Origin: an uncultured Macromonas sp.
Lineage (GTDB): Bacteria > Pseudomonadota > Gammaproteobacteria > Burkholderiales > Burkholderiaceae
Direction: 5' to 3'
Assembly: GCA_946481585.1 (NCBI GenBank)
Contig: CAMLOF010000030.1
Location: 1 to 16,972 of the forward strand
DNA: 16,972 bases
Below, in pieces: positions 7,862 through 15,103 of this stretch. The notes below the pieces were generated by a model that ran no database searches, was not told the origin of the DNA, and saw only the letters and a list, made by a program, of their open reading frames with translations. The stretch's first letter is position 1, and each line of letters opens with the position of its first letter. Made by a program: the position numbers and the translations under genes.

Positions 7862-7953
7862 CTGGCAAACCCCCGTCGGCCGTGATCACCTGATGACGGG
7901 GAAAACTTGCCGCAGCGCGGGTTCAGGGCCCGATCTTCCCTGGACACCGGCGC
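7862..7953 (+). promoter_or_regulatory. Structured 5' leader of rpsU (two hairpins)
   Basis: Two hairpins fill most of the untranslated leader. The first has an outer stem GGCAA/TTGCC (7864-7868 with 7907-7911) and an inner stem CCCCGTC/GACGGGG (7871-7877 with 7895-7901), with the palindrome GTGATCAC (7882-7889) in its loop. The second pairs GTTCAGGG with CCCTGGAC (7921-7928 with 7938-7945) and can be prolonged by bulged GC pairs toward 7915 and 7953. The ribosome binding site GGAAA (7964-7968) follows 10 bases before the ATG and is weak. A leader this structured on a ribosomal protein gene suggests translational autoregulation. I do not recognise a named RNA family. Confidence 0.5.
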
Positions 7954-7978
7954 GGCACATTTCGGAAACCATTAGCTA

Positions 7979-8191
7979 ATGACCACCATCCGCGTTAAAG
8001 ATAACGAACCCTTCGACGTCGCTCTGCGCCGCTTCAAGCGCACCATCGAGAAGCTGGGCCTGCTCAACGACCTGCGCGCCCGCGAGTTCTACGAAAAGCC
8101 CACCGCCGAGCGCAAGCGCAAGAAGGCTGCTGCCGTCAAGCGTCACTTCAAGCGCGTTCGCTCCATGCAGCTGCCCAAGCGTCTGTACTGA
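7979..8191 (+). CDS. rpsU: 30S ribosomal protein S21
   Basis: Small-subunit ribosomal protein needed for efficient initiation on natural mRNAs. The 70-residue product starts [20 protein letters not shown] and has the typical very basic C-terminal half ([17 protein letters not shown]), matching S21 along its full length. It is transcribed from its own strong promoter with a structured leader and ends at its own terminator, so it is probably a single-gene transcript, with yqeY read either by escape from the terminator or from an unseen promoter. In many proteobacteria rpsU, yqeY, dnaG and rpoD cluster; here only yqeY follows. Confidence 0.97.
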   Translation: MTTIRVKDNEPFDVALRRFKRTIEKLGLLNDLRAREFYEKPTAERKRKKAAAVKRHFKRVRSMQLPKRLY

Positions 8192-8240
8192 TCCGCTTGG
8201 CTACGCTCGCGGTCATGGCCTGCCTTTGACCGCACCCCAC

Positions 8241-8278
8241 AGCCCGCTCGAGGACGCTCAGGCGGGCTTTGTTGTTTT
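8241..8278 (+). terminator. Rho-independent terminator after rpsU
   Basis: AGCCCGC (8241-8247) pairs with GCGGGCT (8262-8268) around a 14-base loop, followed by the T-rich run TTTGTTGTTTT. It lies 50 bases after the rpsU stop and 24 bases before the yqeY start, insulating the two genes at least partly. Confidence 0.85.
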
Positions 8279-8301
8279 CAACGCCTCTCCCACAAGACAC
8301 C

Positions 8302-8763
8302 ATGGCACTCAAAGACCAGATCACCGAAGACATGAAAGCCGCGATGCGTGCGAAAGACGCCGAGCGCCTGGGCACGATCCGCCTGCTTCTGGCTGCCATC
8401 AAGCAAAAAGAAGTGGACGAACGCGTGACGCTGGACGACGCGGGCGTGATTGCCGTCGTGGACAAGCTCATCAAGCAGCGCAAAGACTCCATTACCGCCT
8501 ACGAGGGCGCAGGCCGCACCGACCTGGCTGACAAGGAAAAGGCCGAGGCGAGCGTGCTGCAGGCCTACTTGCCTGCCCGCTTGAGCGCCGAGGAAGTGAC
8601 TGCCGCCGTACAAGCGCTGGTGGCCAGCGTCACCGCTGAACTGGGCCGTGCGCCGGGCGCTGCCGACATGGGCAAGCTCATGGGGGCGGCCAAGGCACAG
8701 CTCGCCGGAAAAGCCGACATGGCCCAGGTGTCCGCCGCCGTCAAGGCCGCGCTGGCCGGTTGA
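8302..8763 (+). CDS. yqeY: GatB/YqeY domain protein
   Basis: Small protein related to the tRNA-binding C-terminal domain of the amidotransferase subunit GatB. It is widespread next to rpsU/dnaG, and its cellular role is not firmly known. The 153-residue product shows the family pattern: an N-terminal helical domain (MALKDQITEDMKAAMRAKD, then LGTIRLLLAAIKQKEVD), the QAYLPARLSAEEV linker, and a C-terminal helical tail with ADMGKLMGAAKAQLAGKAD. Length is normal. ATG 8302 is chosen because homology begins there; an upstream in-frame TTG at 8269 lies in the terminator T-run. No good Shine-Dalgarno is seen. The gene precedes murI by 15 bases. Confidence 0.93.
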   Translation: MALKDQITEDMKAAMRAKDAERLGTIRLLLAAIKQKEVDERVTLDDAGVIAVVDKLIKQRKDSITAYEGAGRTDLADKEKAEASVLQAYLPARLSAEEVTAAVQALVASVTAELGRAPGAADMGKLMGAAKAQLAGKADMAQVSAAVKAALAG

Positions 8764-8778
8764 ACGACCACCACAAAC

Positions 8779-9633
8779 GTGCATTCATCCGCTGCTGACA
8801 GCGAACCTGGGTTGCAGGCCGTGAGCCAGGCCCCAGGGCGGACTGGCCCCGTCGGCGTGTTTGACTCCGGCGTCGGCGGCCTGTCCGTGCTGCGGGAAAT
8901 CCGCCTTGCAATGCCTGGCGAAACACTGCATTACGTTGCAGACTCCGGGCACGCGCCCTACGGTGAAAAGAGCGCCGATTACATCGAGGCGCGCACGGTC
9001 CACATCATCGAGTTCCTGCGCACGCTCGACGCCAAGGCCATCGTCGTGGCGTGCAACACAGTCACCGGCCTGATCATCCAGCGCCTGCGCGAACGCTTTC
9101 CCAACCTGCCCATGGTGGCCATCGAGCCAGCCGTGAAACCCGCTGCGCAGGTGACGCGCAGCGGCGTGGTGGGTGTGCTCGCCACCCGCCAAACGGTTGC
9201 CAGCCCAGGGCTGGCGCGCCTGGTGTCCACCTACGGCGACGGCAAACGCATGCTGCTTCAAGCTTGCCCTGGCTGGGTGGAACGTGTGGAACGTGGTGAC
9301 CTGGACAGCCCCGACACCGAGGCAGCCGTGGCAGCTTACGTGCGCCCGCTCGTGGAACAAGGCGCCGACACCTTGGTGCTGGGCTGCACGCACTACCCCT
9401 TCCTGGCCCCGGTGATCCAGCGCATGGCCGGGTCAAGCGTTCAGGTGATCGACCCCGCCGCTGCAGTGGCACGCGAACTGGGGCGCCGCTTGACTCAACT
9501 GGGACTTGAGGCGCCCGCCAGCCACCATGTTGCACCCGAGCACTTCTGGACCAGCGGCGACGTGACTCAAGCGGAACGGGTGATGACCCGCCTGTGGGGC
9601 CACCCTGTTCACCCACGGCCACTGCCAGGTTGA
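8779..9633 (+). CDS. murI: Glutamate racemase
   Basis: Converts L-glutamate to D-glutamate for peptidoglycan. Both catalytic cysteines are present: C92 in VVACNTVTG and C203 in LVLGCTHYPFL. The N-terminal DSGVGGLSVLREI (D29) and ADSGHAPYG motifs are intact. No ATG exists near the start. GTG 8779 gives 284 residues with a variable 24-residue extension; GTG 8821 would give 270, closer to the family core. Neither has a clear ribosome binding site, so the start is uncertain while the rest is secure. It lies 15 bases after yqeY and is probably cotranscribed with it. Confidence 0.95.
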   Translation: MHSSAADSEPGLQAVSQAPGRTGPVGVFDSGVGGLSVLREIRLAMPGETLHYVADSGHAPYGEKSADYIEARTVHIIEFLRTLDAKAIVVACNTVTGLIIQRLRERFPNLPMVAIEPAVKPAAQVTRSGVVGVLATRQTVASPGLARLVSTYGDGKRMLLQACPGWVERVERGDLDSPDTEAAVAAYVRPLVEQGADTLVLGCTHYPFLAPVIQRMAGSSVQVIDPAAAVARELGRRLTQLGLEAPASHHVAPEHFWTSGDVTQAERVMTRLWGHPVHPRPLPG

Positions 9634-9673
9634 GCGCACCCGCGCAAACACCGATGACCCCCACGGGTATGTG

Positions 9674-9682
9674 TGCTAGGCT
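9674..9682 (+). promoter_or_regulatory. Possible extended -10 promoter for the binding-protein/cyclase pair
   Basis: TGCTAGGCT is preceded by GTG; the TG at 9674-9675 plus one base precedes TAGGCT (3/6 to TATAAT). Transcription would start near 9689, with GGGAG (9696-9700) as the ribosome binding site before the ATG at 9707. No -35 is recognisable. The 73-base gap after murI makes a separate promoter plausible, but this is weak evidence. Confidence 0.25.
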
Positions 9683-9706
9683 GGCAGGACTCGCTGGGAG
9701 AATCGC

Positions 9707-10723
9707 ATGCGCCCCCCATCAACGCAACAACAACGACCTGCGCGCTGGACGGCAACGCTTACCGCACTGACATTGCTCTGGATCGCTTTTTGCAGCCCCG
9801 CACTTGCTGCCGATCCGAAACCGGTACGCATCGGGGTGATCAAGATAGTCTCCCACGCAGCCTTGGATGCAGACGAAAAAGGGTTTGAAGCCGCGCTGGC
9901 CAGCGCCGGGTTCAAAGAGGGCGTGAACGTTGTTTACGACCGGCAAAACGCCAAAGGCGACCCCGCCCGGGCTCAAGCCATTGCACAGAAGTTCGTGAAC
10001 GAGAAGGTGGACCTCATTCACAGCATCGCCACACCATCAACCCAAGCCGTGCTGCAGACCACCAACAGCATTCCCGTGGTGTTTTCCTCGGTCACCGACC
10101 CGGTCAGTGCAGGCATCGTCCCCAGAGACAGTGCTCCAGGCAAGAAGACGGGCACCAACGTTACTGGCGTGAGCGACCAGTGGCCCGTACAACTGCAGTT
10201 GGAGACCTACGCCCGCTTCGTGCCCAAGGTGCGCATCTGGGGCACCATCTTCAACCCGTCTGAAGCGAACTCAATGCAGCACATCCAGGCGCTGCGCTCG
10301 GCGGCAGCTCAACTCAACTTCACCTTGGTAGAGGCCACCGTATCCACCAGCCAGGACGTCGAACGCGCAGCGCGCTCGCTGGTCGGCCGCGTGCAGGCCA
10401 TCACGATCACCTCGGACAACACAACGGTTGCCAACCTGGAAGCGCTGGCCAAGGTGTGCAGGGAGCAAAAGATCCCGCTTTTTGCGGGCGACGTGGACAG
10501 CGTTTCCCGTGGCGCGATTGCGGCTTACGGGCTGGACTACTACCTAGTGGGCTACTCGGCAGGCAAGAAGGCCGCGCTTGTACTCAAAGGCATCAAGCCC
10601 GGCGACACACCTTGGGGCCCGGTTGAGAAGTTCAGCCTGGTGGTGAACCCCGACGCCGCCTCTGCCCAGGGCATCACCATCCCCCCTGACATGTTCAAGC
10701 GTGCCGACCGAGTGATACGCTGA
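9707..10723 (+). CDS. TrpX-like periplasmic substrate-binding protein (ABC_sub_bind family)
   Basis: Secreted solute-binding protein of the TrpX/COG2984 type; family members bind small ligands including aromatic amino acids, but the ligand here cannot be read from sequence. The 338-residue product has a signal peptide (residues 1-34, cleavage after SPALA). Two type I binding lobes follow, with the family segments RIGVIKIVSHAALDADEKGF (41-60), LIHSIATPSTQAV (103-115), IPVVFSSVTDPVSAGIV and NVTGVSD. The start has GGGAG 6 bases upstream. No permease or ATPase gene adjoins, unlike trpXYZ loci. Instead a membrane diguanylate cyclase gene starts 23 bases downstream, suggesting a sensory rather than transport role (inference). 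Confidence 0.88.
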   Translation: MRPPSTQQQRPARWTATLTALTLLWIAFCSPALAADPKPVRIGVIKIVSHAALDADEKGFEAALASAGFKEGVNVVYDRQNAKGDPARAQAIAQKFVNEKVDLIHSIATPSTQAVLQTTNSIPVVFSSVTDPVSAGIVPRDSAPGKKTGTNVTGVSDQWPVQLQLETYARFVPKVRIWGTIFNPSEANSMQHIQALRSAAAQLNFTLVEATVSTSQDVERAARSLVGRVQAITITSDNTTVANLEALAKVCREQKIPLFAGDVDSVSRGAIAAYGLDYYLVGYSAGKKAALVLKGIKPGDTPWGPVEKFSLVVNPDAASAQGITIPPDMFKRADRVIR

Positions 10724-10746
10724 TCCACCTGCCACGACCGTTATCC

Positions 10747-11982
10747 ATGCGTTTACAGGGAAGCCTTTACGCGGCAGTGGCCGTGCTGCTCATTTCGATT
10801 GGCATAGGTGCCTACGTCGACCACCAGAACGACAGCATGCACCAGCGCCACCTTGAGGTGGGCACCCGCCTGGAGCGCATGGTGCGCCTGAGCCAGGAAC
10901 TCACGGGCATGCTGGCCACAGCCGTGCTGGAAGGCAACACACTGCGCACCGCAAGTTACGACACGGTTAAGACTGAACTCGACCACACCTTTGAGACCGT
11001 GGACAGTTTGACCAGAGACTTCAATCTGGCAGGAGAGATGAGCGCTCTTAGCCAGGAACACGACAAACTGCGTGTGGTGGAGCGGCAAGCGATTGACCTG
11101 ATGCGCGCCGACCGCTGGCAGGATGCTCGCCAACTGCTGGCGGACGACAACTACCTGATGGCACGCAAGATCTACGAAATCAACAGTGAAACCGTGGTAG
11201 GCGCGCTAAGCGGTGAACTGGCTGCCATGGCAAGTCAGCACGCGCGCTGGCGGCAAGCCGCGCTGGCCTTGCGTCTGGGCGCGGTGGCACTGCTGTTATG
11301 GGTGGGTGGCAGGTTCTCAAGGCGCCTGCGCAAAGAGGTGCTGGAACAACAGCGGCTGCGGCTGAAGATCAGCGCTGCCAATCAGGCGCTGGAGGAAAAG
11401 GTGAAGCAGCGGACGAAGGAGCTGCAGGTAGCCAACCGCCAGCTTGAAGTGTTGAGTGCCACTGATGGCTTGACTGGCCTGGCCAACCGCAGGCACTTCG
11501 ACACCATCTGGCAGCAGGAATGGCAGCGCGCCACACGCCAAGGCTTGCCGCTGGCGGTGATCATGCTAGACGTGGACCACTTCAAGGCGTTCAACGACGA
11601 ATACGGCCACCCCGCTGGGGACGAATGCCTCAGGCAAGTGGCGCAGGTGCTGGCAGCCACAGCGCGGCGGGCTGGTGAACTGGCTGCACGCTACGGCGGC
11701 GAGGAATTTGTGGTGGTGTTGCCCAACACCTCGCCCCAGGTGGCCAGGCAGACCGCCGAGCTGATCCGCCGGGGCGTGCAGGCCCTGGCCATTGCACACG
11801 CAAAGTCGGCCACCTCCACGGTGGTGACGGTGAGCCTGGGCTTCAGCGCCCGTGTTCCAGCGCTCGATGATGGGCTCTACAGCCTGTTGCAGGAAGCCGA
11901 TGACGCGCTTTACCAAGCCAAGCGCCAAGGCAGGAACCTGGTCATGGAATGGGCGCCAGCCGAGGACACCCTTTCCCTGTGA
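10747..11982 (+). CDS. Membrane-bound diguanylate cyclase (GGDEF) with periplasmic helical sensor
   Basis: Makes c-di-GMP from two GTP. The 411-residue product has membrane helix 1 (residues 6-23), a mostly helical periplasmic region of about 150 residues (24-170), membrane helix 2 (about 171-188), a cytoplasmic coiled coil (about 195-237) and a GGDEF domain (238-402). The active-site motif is GGEEF (317-321) and the metal-binding stretch is LDVDHFKAFND (D275, D277), so catalysis is expected. At the inhibitory I-site the usual RxxD is R308-A-G-E311, a conservative change that may weaken product feedback. No PAS, GAF or HAMP domain is recognised. It follows the solute-binding gene by 23 bases and converges on pmbA. 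Confidence 0.92.
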   Translation: MRLQGSLYAAVAVLLISIGIGAYVDHQNDSMHQRHLEVGTRLERMVRLSQELTGMLATAVLEGNTLRTASYDTVKTELDHTFETVDSLTRDFNLAGEMSALSQEHDKLRVVERQAIDLMRADRWQDARQLLADDNYLMARKIYEINSETVVGALSGELAAMASQHARWRQAALALRLGAVALLLWVGGRFSRRLRKEVLEQQRLRLKISAANQALEEKVKQRTKELQVANRQLEVLSATDGLTGLANRRHFDTIWQQEWQRATRQGLPLAVIMLDVDHFKAFNDEYGHPAGDECLRQVAQVLAATARRAGELAARYGGEEFVVVLPNTSPQVARQTAELIRRGVQALAIAHAKSATSTVVTVSLGFSARVPALDDGLYSLLQEADDALYQAKRQGRNLVMEWAPAEDTLSL

Positions 11983-11997
11983 AGCCAGCAGACGGCC

Positions 11998-13449
11998 TCA
12001 ACTGCCCGCCACCTTCATGCGGTCGATGAGCACGGAGCCCACCGTCTTCGCGCCGTAGGCGTAGTCATCAGCCCCCACGGCCACGATGCCGCGGAACATG
12101 TCCTTCAGGTTGCTGGCGATGGTGATTTCCTGCACAGGGAAAGCGATGCGGCCGTTTTCCACCCAGAAGCCTGCCGCGCCGCGCGAGTAGTCGCCCGTCA
12201 CGTAGTTCACGCCCTGGCCCATCAACTCGGTCACGAACAGGCCCGTGCCCAGCTTGCGCAGCATTGCATCCAGGTCGTCGCCGCTCTGCGTGAGGCGGCT
12301 GGTCAGGAACAGGTTGTGCGAGCCACCCGCGTTGCCGGTGGTACGCATGCCCAGTTTGCGGGCGGAATACGTGCTCAGGAAATAGCCCTTCACGCAGCCG
12401 CCGCCCACCACTTGGCGCCCCACGGTCTTCACGCCTTCGTCGTCAAAAGGCGCACTGCCCTTGCCGCCGGGAATCAGCGGGTCTTCCACGATGTCGATGT
12501 GGTTGGGAAACACCTGGCGGCCCAGGCTGTCCACCAGGAAGGTGGTCTTGCGGTAGAGCGCACCGCCGCTGACGGCCTGCACAAACGCCCCCAGCAGGCC
12601 AGCAGCCAGCGGCGCCTCGAACAGCACCGGGCATTCGGTGGTGGGAATCTTGCGCGGGTTCAAGCGCGACAAGGCACGCTCAGCCGCGTAGCGGCCCACT
12701 GCCTCGGGGCTGGCCAGTTCATCGGGCGAGCGCATGGAGCTGTACCAGTAGTCGCGCTGCATGTTGGCACCGCGCCCTGCAATGGGTGCTACCGAGAAGC
12801 TGTGCCGCGAACTGGCGTACCCACCACGGAAGATGCCCGCGCGCCCGCGCTCGCCGCCACGCATGTGTTCGGTGAAGAAGTGCGATTGCTGCGCAGACAC
12901 CCCTGCACCTTCGCTGTTGGTGATCTTCTTGCTGGTGGCCAGCGCCGCACCTTCGCAGCGCAGGGCAATCTGCAACGCCTCTTCGGCGCTGATGGCCCAG
13001 GGGTGGAACAGGTCCAGGTCGGGGTAGTCGTTGGCAATGTCCTGCTCGTCGGGCAGGCCTGCCACCGGATCTTCGGCGGTGAAGCGGGCAATGTCGTAAG
13101 CGGCCTGTACCGTCTGGCGGATGGCCTCAGCGGAAAAGTCTGATGTGGACGCGTTGCCGCGCCGCTGCCCCAGGTAAACCGTGATGCCAAGCGACTTGTC
13201 GCGGTTGCGCTCCACGTTTTCCAACTCACCCTTGCGAACCGATACGCTCAGCCCCGAGCCCTCGGAAACCTCGACGCCTGCATCCGATGCGCCGAGTTTG
13301 CGGGCGTGGATCAACGCCTGGTCGGCCAACTCTTCAAACTGTTCTCGGCTGTACTGGAAGCCGCTGGCGGGTGCTGGTGCAGGAGCGGCGGGCTTGCGCA
13401 CAGAAGCGGAAGAAACAGCGGACGGGGTTCGGGCGGGGGTCTTTTTCAT
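11998..13449 (-). CDS. pmbA: Metalloprotease accessory protein PmbA/TldE
   Basis: TldD/PmbA family protein; with TldD it forms the zinc protease that processes peptide antibiotics (microcin B17) and degrades CcdA. TldE itself lacks the catalytic HExxH, and none is seen here. Family stretches include GASDAGVEVSEGSGLSVSV, NVERNRDKSLGITVYLGQRR, VSGGALYRKTTFLVDSLG and GNAGGSHNLFL. The product is 483 residues from ATG 13449, with an Ala/Pro/Lys-rich tail of about 30 residues ahead of the conserved domain. An in-frame ATG at 13473 would add 8 residues. No Shine-Dalgarno is visible for either. tldD is not in the window. The gene is divergent from darP with only 22 bases between start codons. Confidence 0.93.
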   Translation of the reverse strand: MKKTPARTPSAVSSASVRKPAAPAPAPASGFQYSREQFEELADQALIHARKLGASDAGVEVSEGSGLSVSVRKGELENVERNRDKSLGITVYLGQRRGNASTSDFSAEAIRQTVQAAYDIARFTAEDPVAGLPDEQDIANDYPDLDLFHPWAISAEEALQIALRCEGAALATSKKITNSEGAGVSAQQSHFFTEHMRGGERGRAGIFRGGYASSRHSFSVAPIAGRGANMQRDYWYSSMRSPDELASPEAVGRYAAERALSRLNPRKIPTTECPVLFEAPLAAGLLGAFVQAVSGGALYRKTTFLVDSLGRQVFPNHIDIVEDPLIPGGKGSAPFDDEGVKTVGRQVVGGGCVKGYFLSTYSARKLGMRTTGNAGGSHNLFLTSRLTQSGDDLDAMLRKLGTGLFVTELMGQGVNYVTGDYSRGAAGFWVENGRIAFPVQEITIASNLKDMFRGIVAVGADDYAYGAKTVGSVLIDRMKVAGS

Positions 13450-13458
13450 GTCGGCGGC

Positions 13459-13465
13459 TATGATA
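13459..13465. promoter_or_regulatory. Overlapping -10 candidates between pmbA and darP
   Basis: TATGAT (plus, 13459-13464) and TATCAT (minus, 13465-13460) each match TATAAT at 5 of 6 positions and overlap almost fully. They lie in the 22-base gap between divergent start codons. Either would start transcription within a few bases of an ATG, implying leaderless or near-leaderless messages. No -35 is recognised on either side, so the call is weak. Confidence 0.25.
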
Positions 13466-13471
13466 CTTGGC

Positions 13472-14116
13472 ATGGCACGCAAACCCACCAAAGGCTATTT
13501 CGTCAAAGGCCATTTCGTCGCTGAAGGCAGCGAACTGGACCTGGAACTCAAGCGCGAACTCAAAGGCGACGTTGAGCAAAGCAAGACCGACCTGAAGAAA
13601 CGCAGCGACCACCTGCAATCCCTGGGCGAAGCCCTGCTGACCCTGCGCAAGGGGCTGCTGGACAAGCTCGCCTTGTCCGACAGCCTGCTCGACGCACTGG
13701 CAGAGGCCAAGCGCATCACCAACTTCGAAGGCCGCCGCCGGCAGATGCAGTACATCGGCAAGCTCATGCGCAAGCTCGATGAAGGCACCGTCACCGCCAT
13801 CGAGTCTGCGCTGGAGGTGCAGCACCAGGGCAGCGCCCAGGAGACGCAGCGCCTGCACGAGGCAGAGCAATGGCGCGACCGCCTCGTCAACGACGAGGCC
13901 GCGCTCAACGAATGGCTGCAGCTCGACCCGGACGCCGACCTGCAGCACCTGCGCTCGCTCATCCGGCAGGCCCGCAAGGACGCTCAGGCCAAGGCAGGCG
14001 CAGAGCGCCCCGGCGAGGCCCAGCGCCACGGCAAGGCCTACCGCGACATCTTCCAGATCGTGCGCACCCGCCTCAGCGGCGCGGCTGACGAAGCCCCCAC
14101 CGACACCGAAGAATGA
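13472..14116 (+). CDS. darP: Ribosome biogenesis factor DarP (YjgA family, DUF615)
   Basis: YjgA/DarP associates with late 50S precursors and promotes subunit maturation. The 214-residue product is almost wholly helical and highly charged. Family signatures are LKRELKGDVEQSKTDLKKRS, ALAEAKRITNFEGRRRQMQY and IGKLMRKLD, followed by a helical tail ending in acidic residues. The start MARKPTKGYF at 13472 is chosen; an ATG four codons earlier (13460) is possible. No clear ribosome binding site is seen. The gene overlaps mog by 4 bases (ATGA), so the two are translationally coupled. Confidence 0.92.
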   Translation: MARKPTKGYFVKGHFVAEGSELDLELKRELKGDVEQSKTDLKKRSDHLQSLGEALLTLRKGLLDKLALSDSLLDALAEAKRITNFEGRRRQMQYIGKLMRKLDEGTVTAIESALEVQHQGSAQETQRLHEAEQWRDRLVNDEAALNEWLQLDPDADLQHLRSLIRQARKDAQAKAGAERPGEAQRHGKAYRDIFQIVRTRLSGAADEAPTDTEE

Positions 14117-14712
14117 CCATGAGCGACAGCTTTGACCCCGTCAAGATCGGCATCGTCTCCATCAGCGACCGCGCCAGCAGCGGCGTATATGAGGACAAGG
14201 GCCTACCCGCTCTGCAGGAATGGCTCACCCGGGCGCTGAAGAACCCCATCACCTTCGAACCCCGCCTCATCCCCGACGAGCAGGCCACCATCAGCGCCAC
14301 GCTGATCGAGCTGGTGGACGCGGGCTGTGCCCTGGTACTCACCACGGGGGGCACCGGCCCGGCACTGCGCGACGTGACGCCCGAGGCCACGCTGGCCGTG
14401 GCACACAAGGAAATGCCTGGCTTTGGCGAACAGATGCGCCAGATCAGCCTGAAGTTTGTGCCCACGGCCATCCTCTCGCGCCAGGTGGCGGTGATCCGCG
14501 ACCGCAGCCTCATCATCAACCTGCCGGGCCAGCCCAAGTCGATTGCCGAGACGCTGGAAGGTCTCAAGGACGCCGATGGCAAGCCCGTGGTGCACGGCAT
14601 CTTCGCGGCGGTGCCTTATTGCATCGACCTGATCGGCGGGCCGTACCTGGAAACGAATGACGATGTGTGCAAGGCCTTTCGGCCGAAATCGGCCGTCCGC
14701 CCTGCACGCTGA
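14113..14712 (+). CDS. mog: Molybdopterin adenylyltransferase Mog
   Basis: Adenylates molybdopterin before molybdenum insertion in molybdenum cofactor synthesis. The 199-residue product shows the MoaB/Mog fold motifs: KIGIVSISDRAS at the start, the MPT-binding loop TTGGTGPALRDVTPEAT, and LPGQPKSIAETL near the end. The length fits Mog (about 195) rather than shorter MoaB. The start ATG at 14113 overlaps the darP stop; ATG 14119 (MSDSF) is an equally good alternative with GAAGAA upstream. Other molybdenum cofactor genes are not in the window. Confidence 0.93.
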   Translation: MTMSDSFDPVKIGIVSISDRASSGVYEDKGLPALQEWLTRALKNPITFEPRLIPDEQATISATLIELVDAGCALVLTTGGTGPALRDVTPEATLAVAHKEMPGFGEQMRQISLKFVPTAILSRQVAVIRDRSLIINLPGQPKSIAETLEGLKDADGKPVVHGIFAAVPYCIDLIGGPYLETNDDVCKAFRPKSAVRPAR

Positions 14713-14736
14713 AGGCTTTTTCAAGGAGGAGTGAAG

Positions 14737-15075
14737 ATGGAAATCATGGAAACCGGCGCCAGCAAGGAATCCCGCAACACCGCCGTGCTGATCTGGATCG
14801 GCACGCTGTTCCTCGGGTTCATCCCGTCGCTGATCGTGTACCTGGTGAAGAAGGACGACCCCTACGTGCTGGACCAGACCAAGGAAGCCCTCAACTGGTC
14901 GATCACGGCAGCCATTGGCTATGTCGCAGGCATGATCCTCACGTTCGTGCTGATCGGCATTCTGGTGTTCGTGGCGCTGGGTTTGTGCCACCTGATCTTC
15001 TGCGTGCTGGGCGCCATTGCCGCGTCTTCAGGCAAGAACTACCGCGCGCCTTTCGCACTGCGCCTCATCAAATGA
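14737..15075 (+). CDS. DUF4870-like small membrane protein
   Basis: Unknown function. The 112-residue product has a short polar N-terminus, one membrane segment (about residues 17-37, LIWIGTLFLGFIPSLIVYLV), a charged loop KKDDPYVLDQTKEALNWS, and then two close-packed membrane segments (about 57-100). This layout, with the DQTKEALN-type loop, is characteristic of DUF4870/Tic20-like proteins. An unusually strong ribosome binding site AAGGAGG (14723-14729) sits 7 bases before ATG 14737; an in-frame GTG at 14731 is too close to it. It follows mog by 24 bases and converges on cysE. Confidence 0.82.
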   Translation: MEIMETGASKESRNTAVLIWIGTLFLGFIPSLIVYLVKKDDPYVLDQTKEALNWSITAAIGYVAGMILTFVLIGILVFVALGLCHLIFCVLGAIAASSGKNYRAPFALRLIK

Positions 15076-15078
15076 CGC

Positions 15079-15097
15079 GCGGGGGTCAAGCCCCCGC
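15079..15097. terminator. GC hairpin between convergent DUF4870 and cysE genes
   Basis: GCGGGGG (15079-15085) pairs perfectly with CCCCCGC (15091-15097) around TCAAG. It lies in the 28-base gap between two convergent stop codons. Neither strand shows a T-run after the stem, so it is not a canonical intrinsic terminator but could block read-through in both directions. Confidence 0.45.
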
Positions 15098-15103
15098 TCG
15101 CCA

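Noticed and set aside
12316..13143. Plus-strand open frame of 275 codons opposite pmbA
   Set aside because: Shadow of pmbA, with no motif and an alanine/histidine/glycine-rich low-information product.
13362..13449. Ala/Pro-rich N-terminus of PmbA as a lipoprotein or export signal
   Set aside because: It lacks a hydrophobic core and a lipobox cysteine; it reads as a disordered tail of a cytoplasmic protein.
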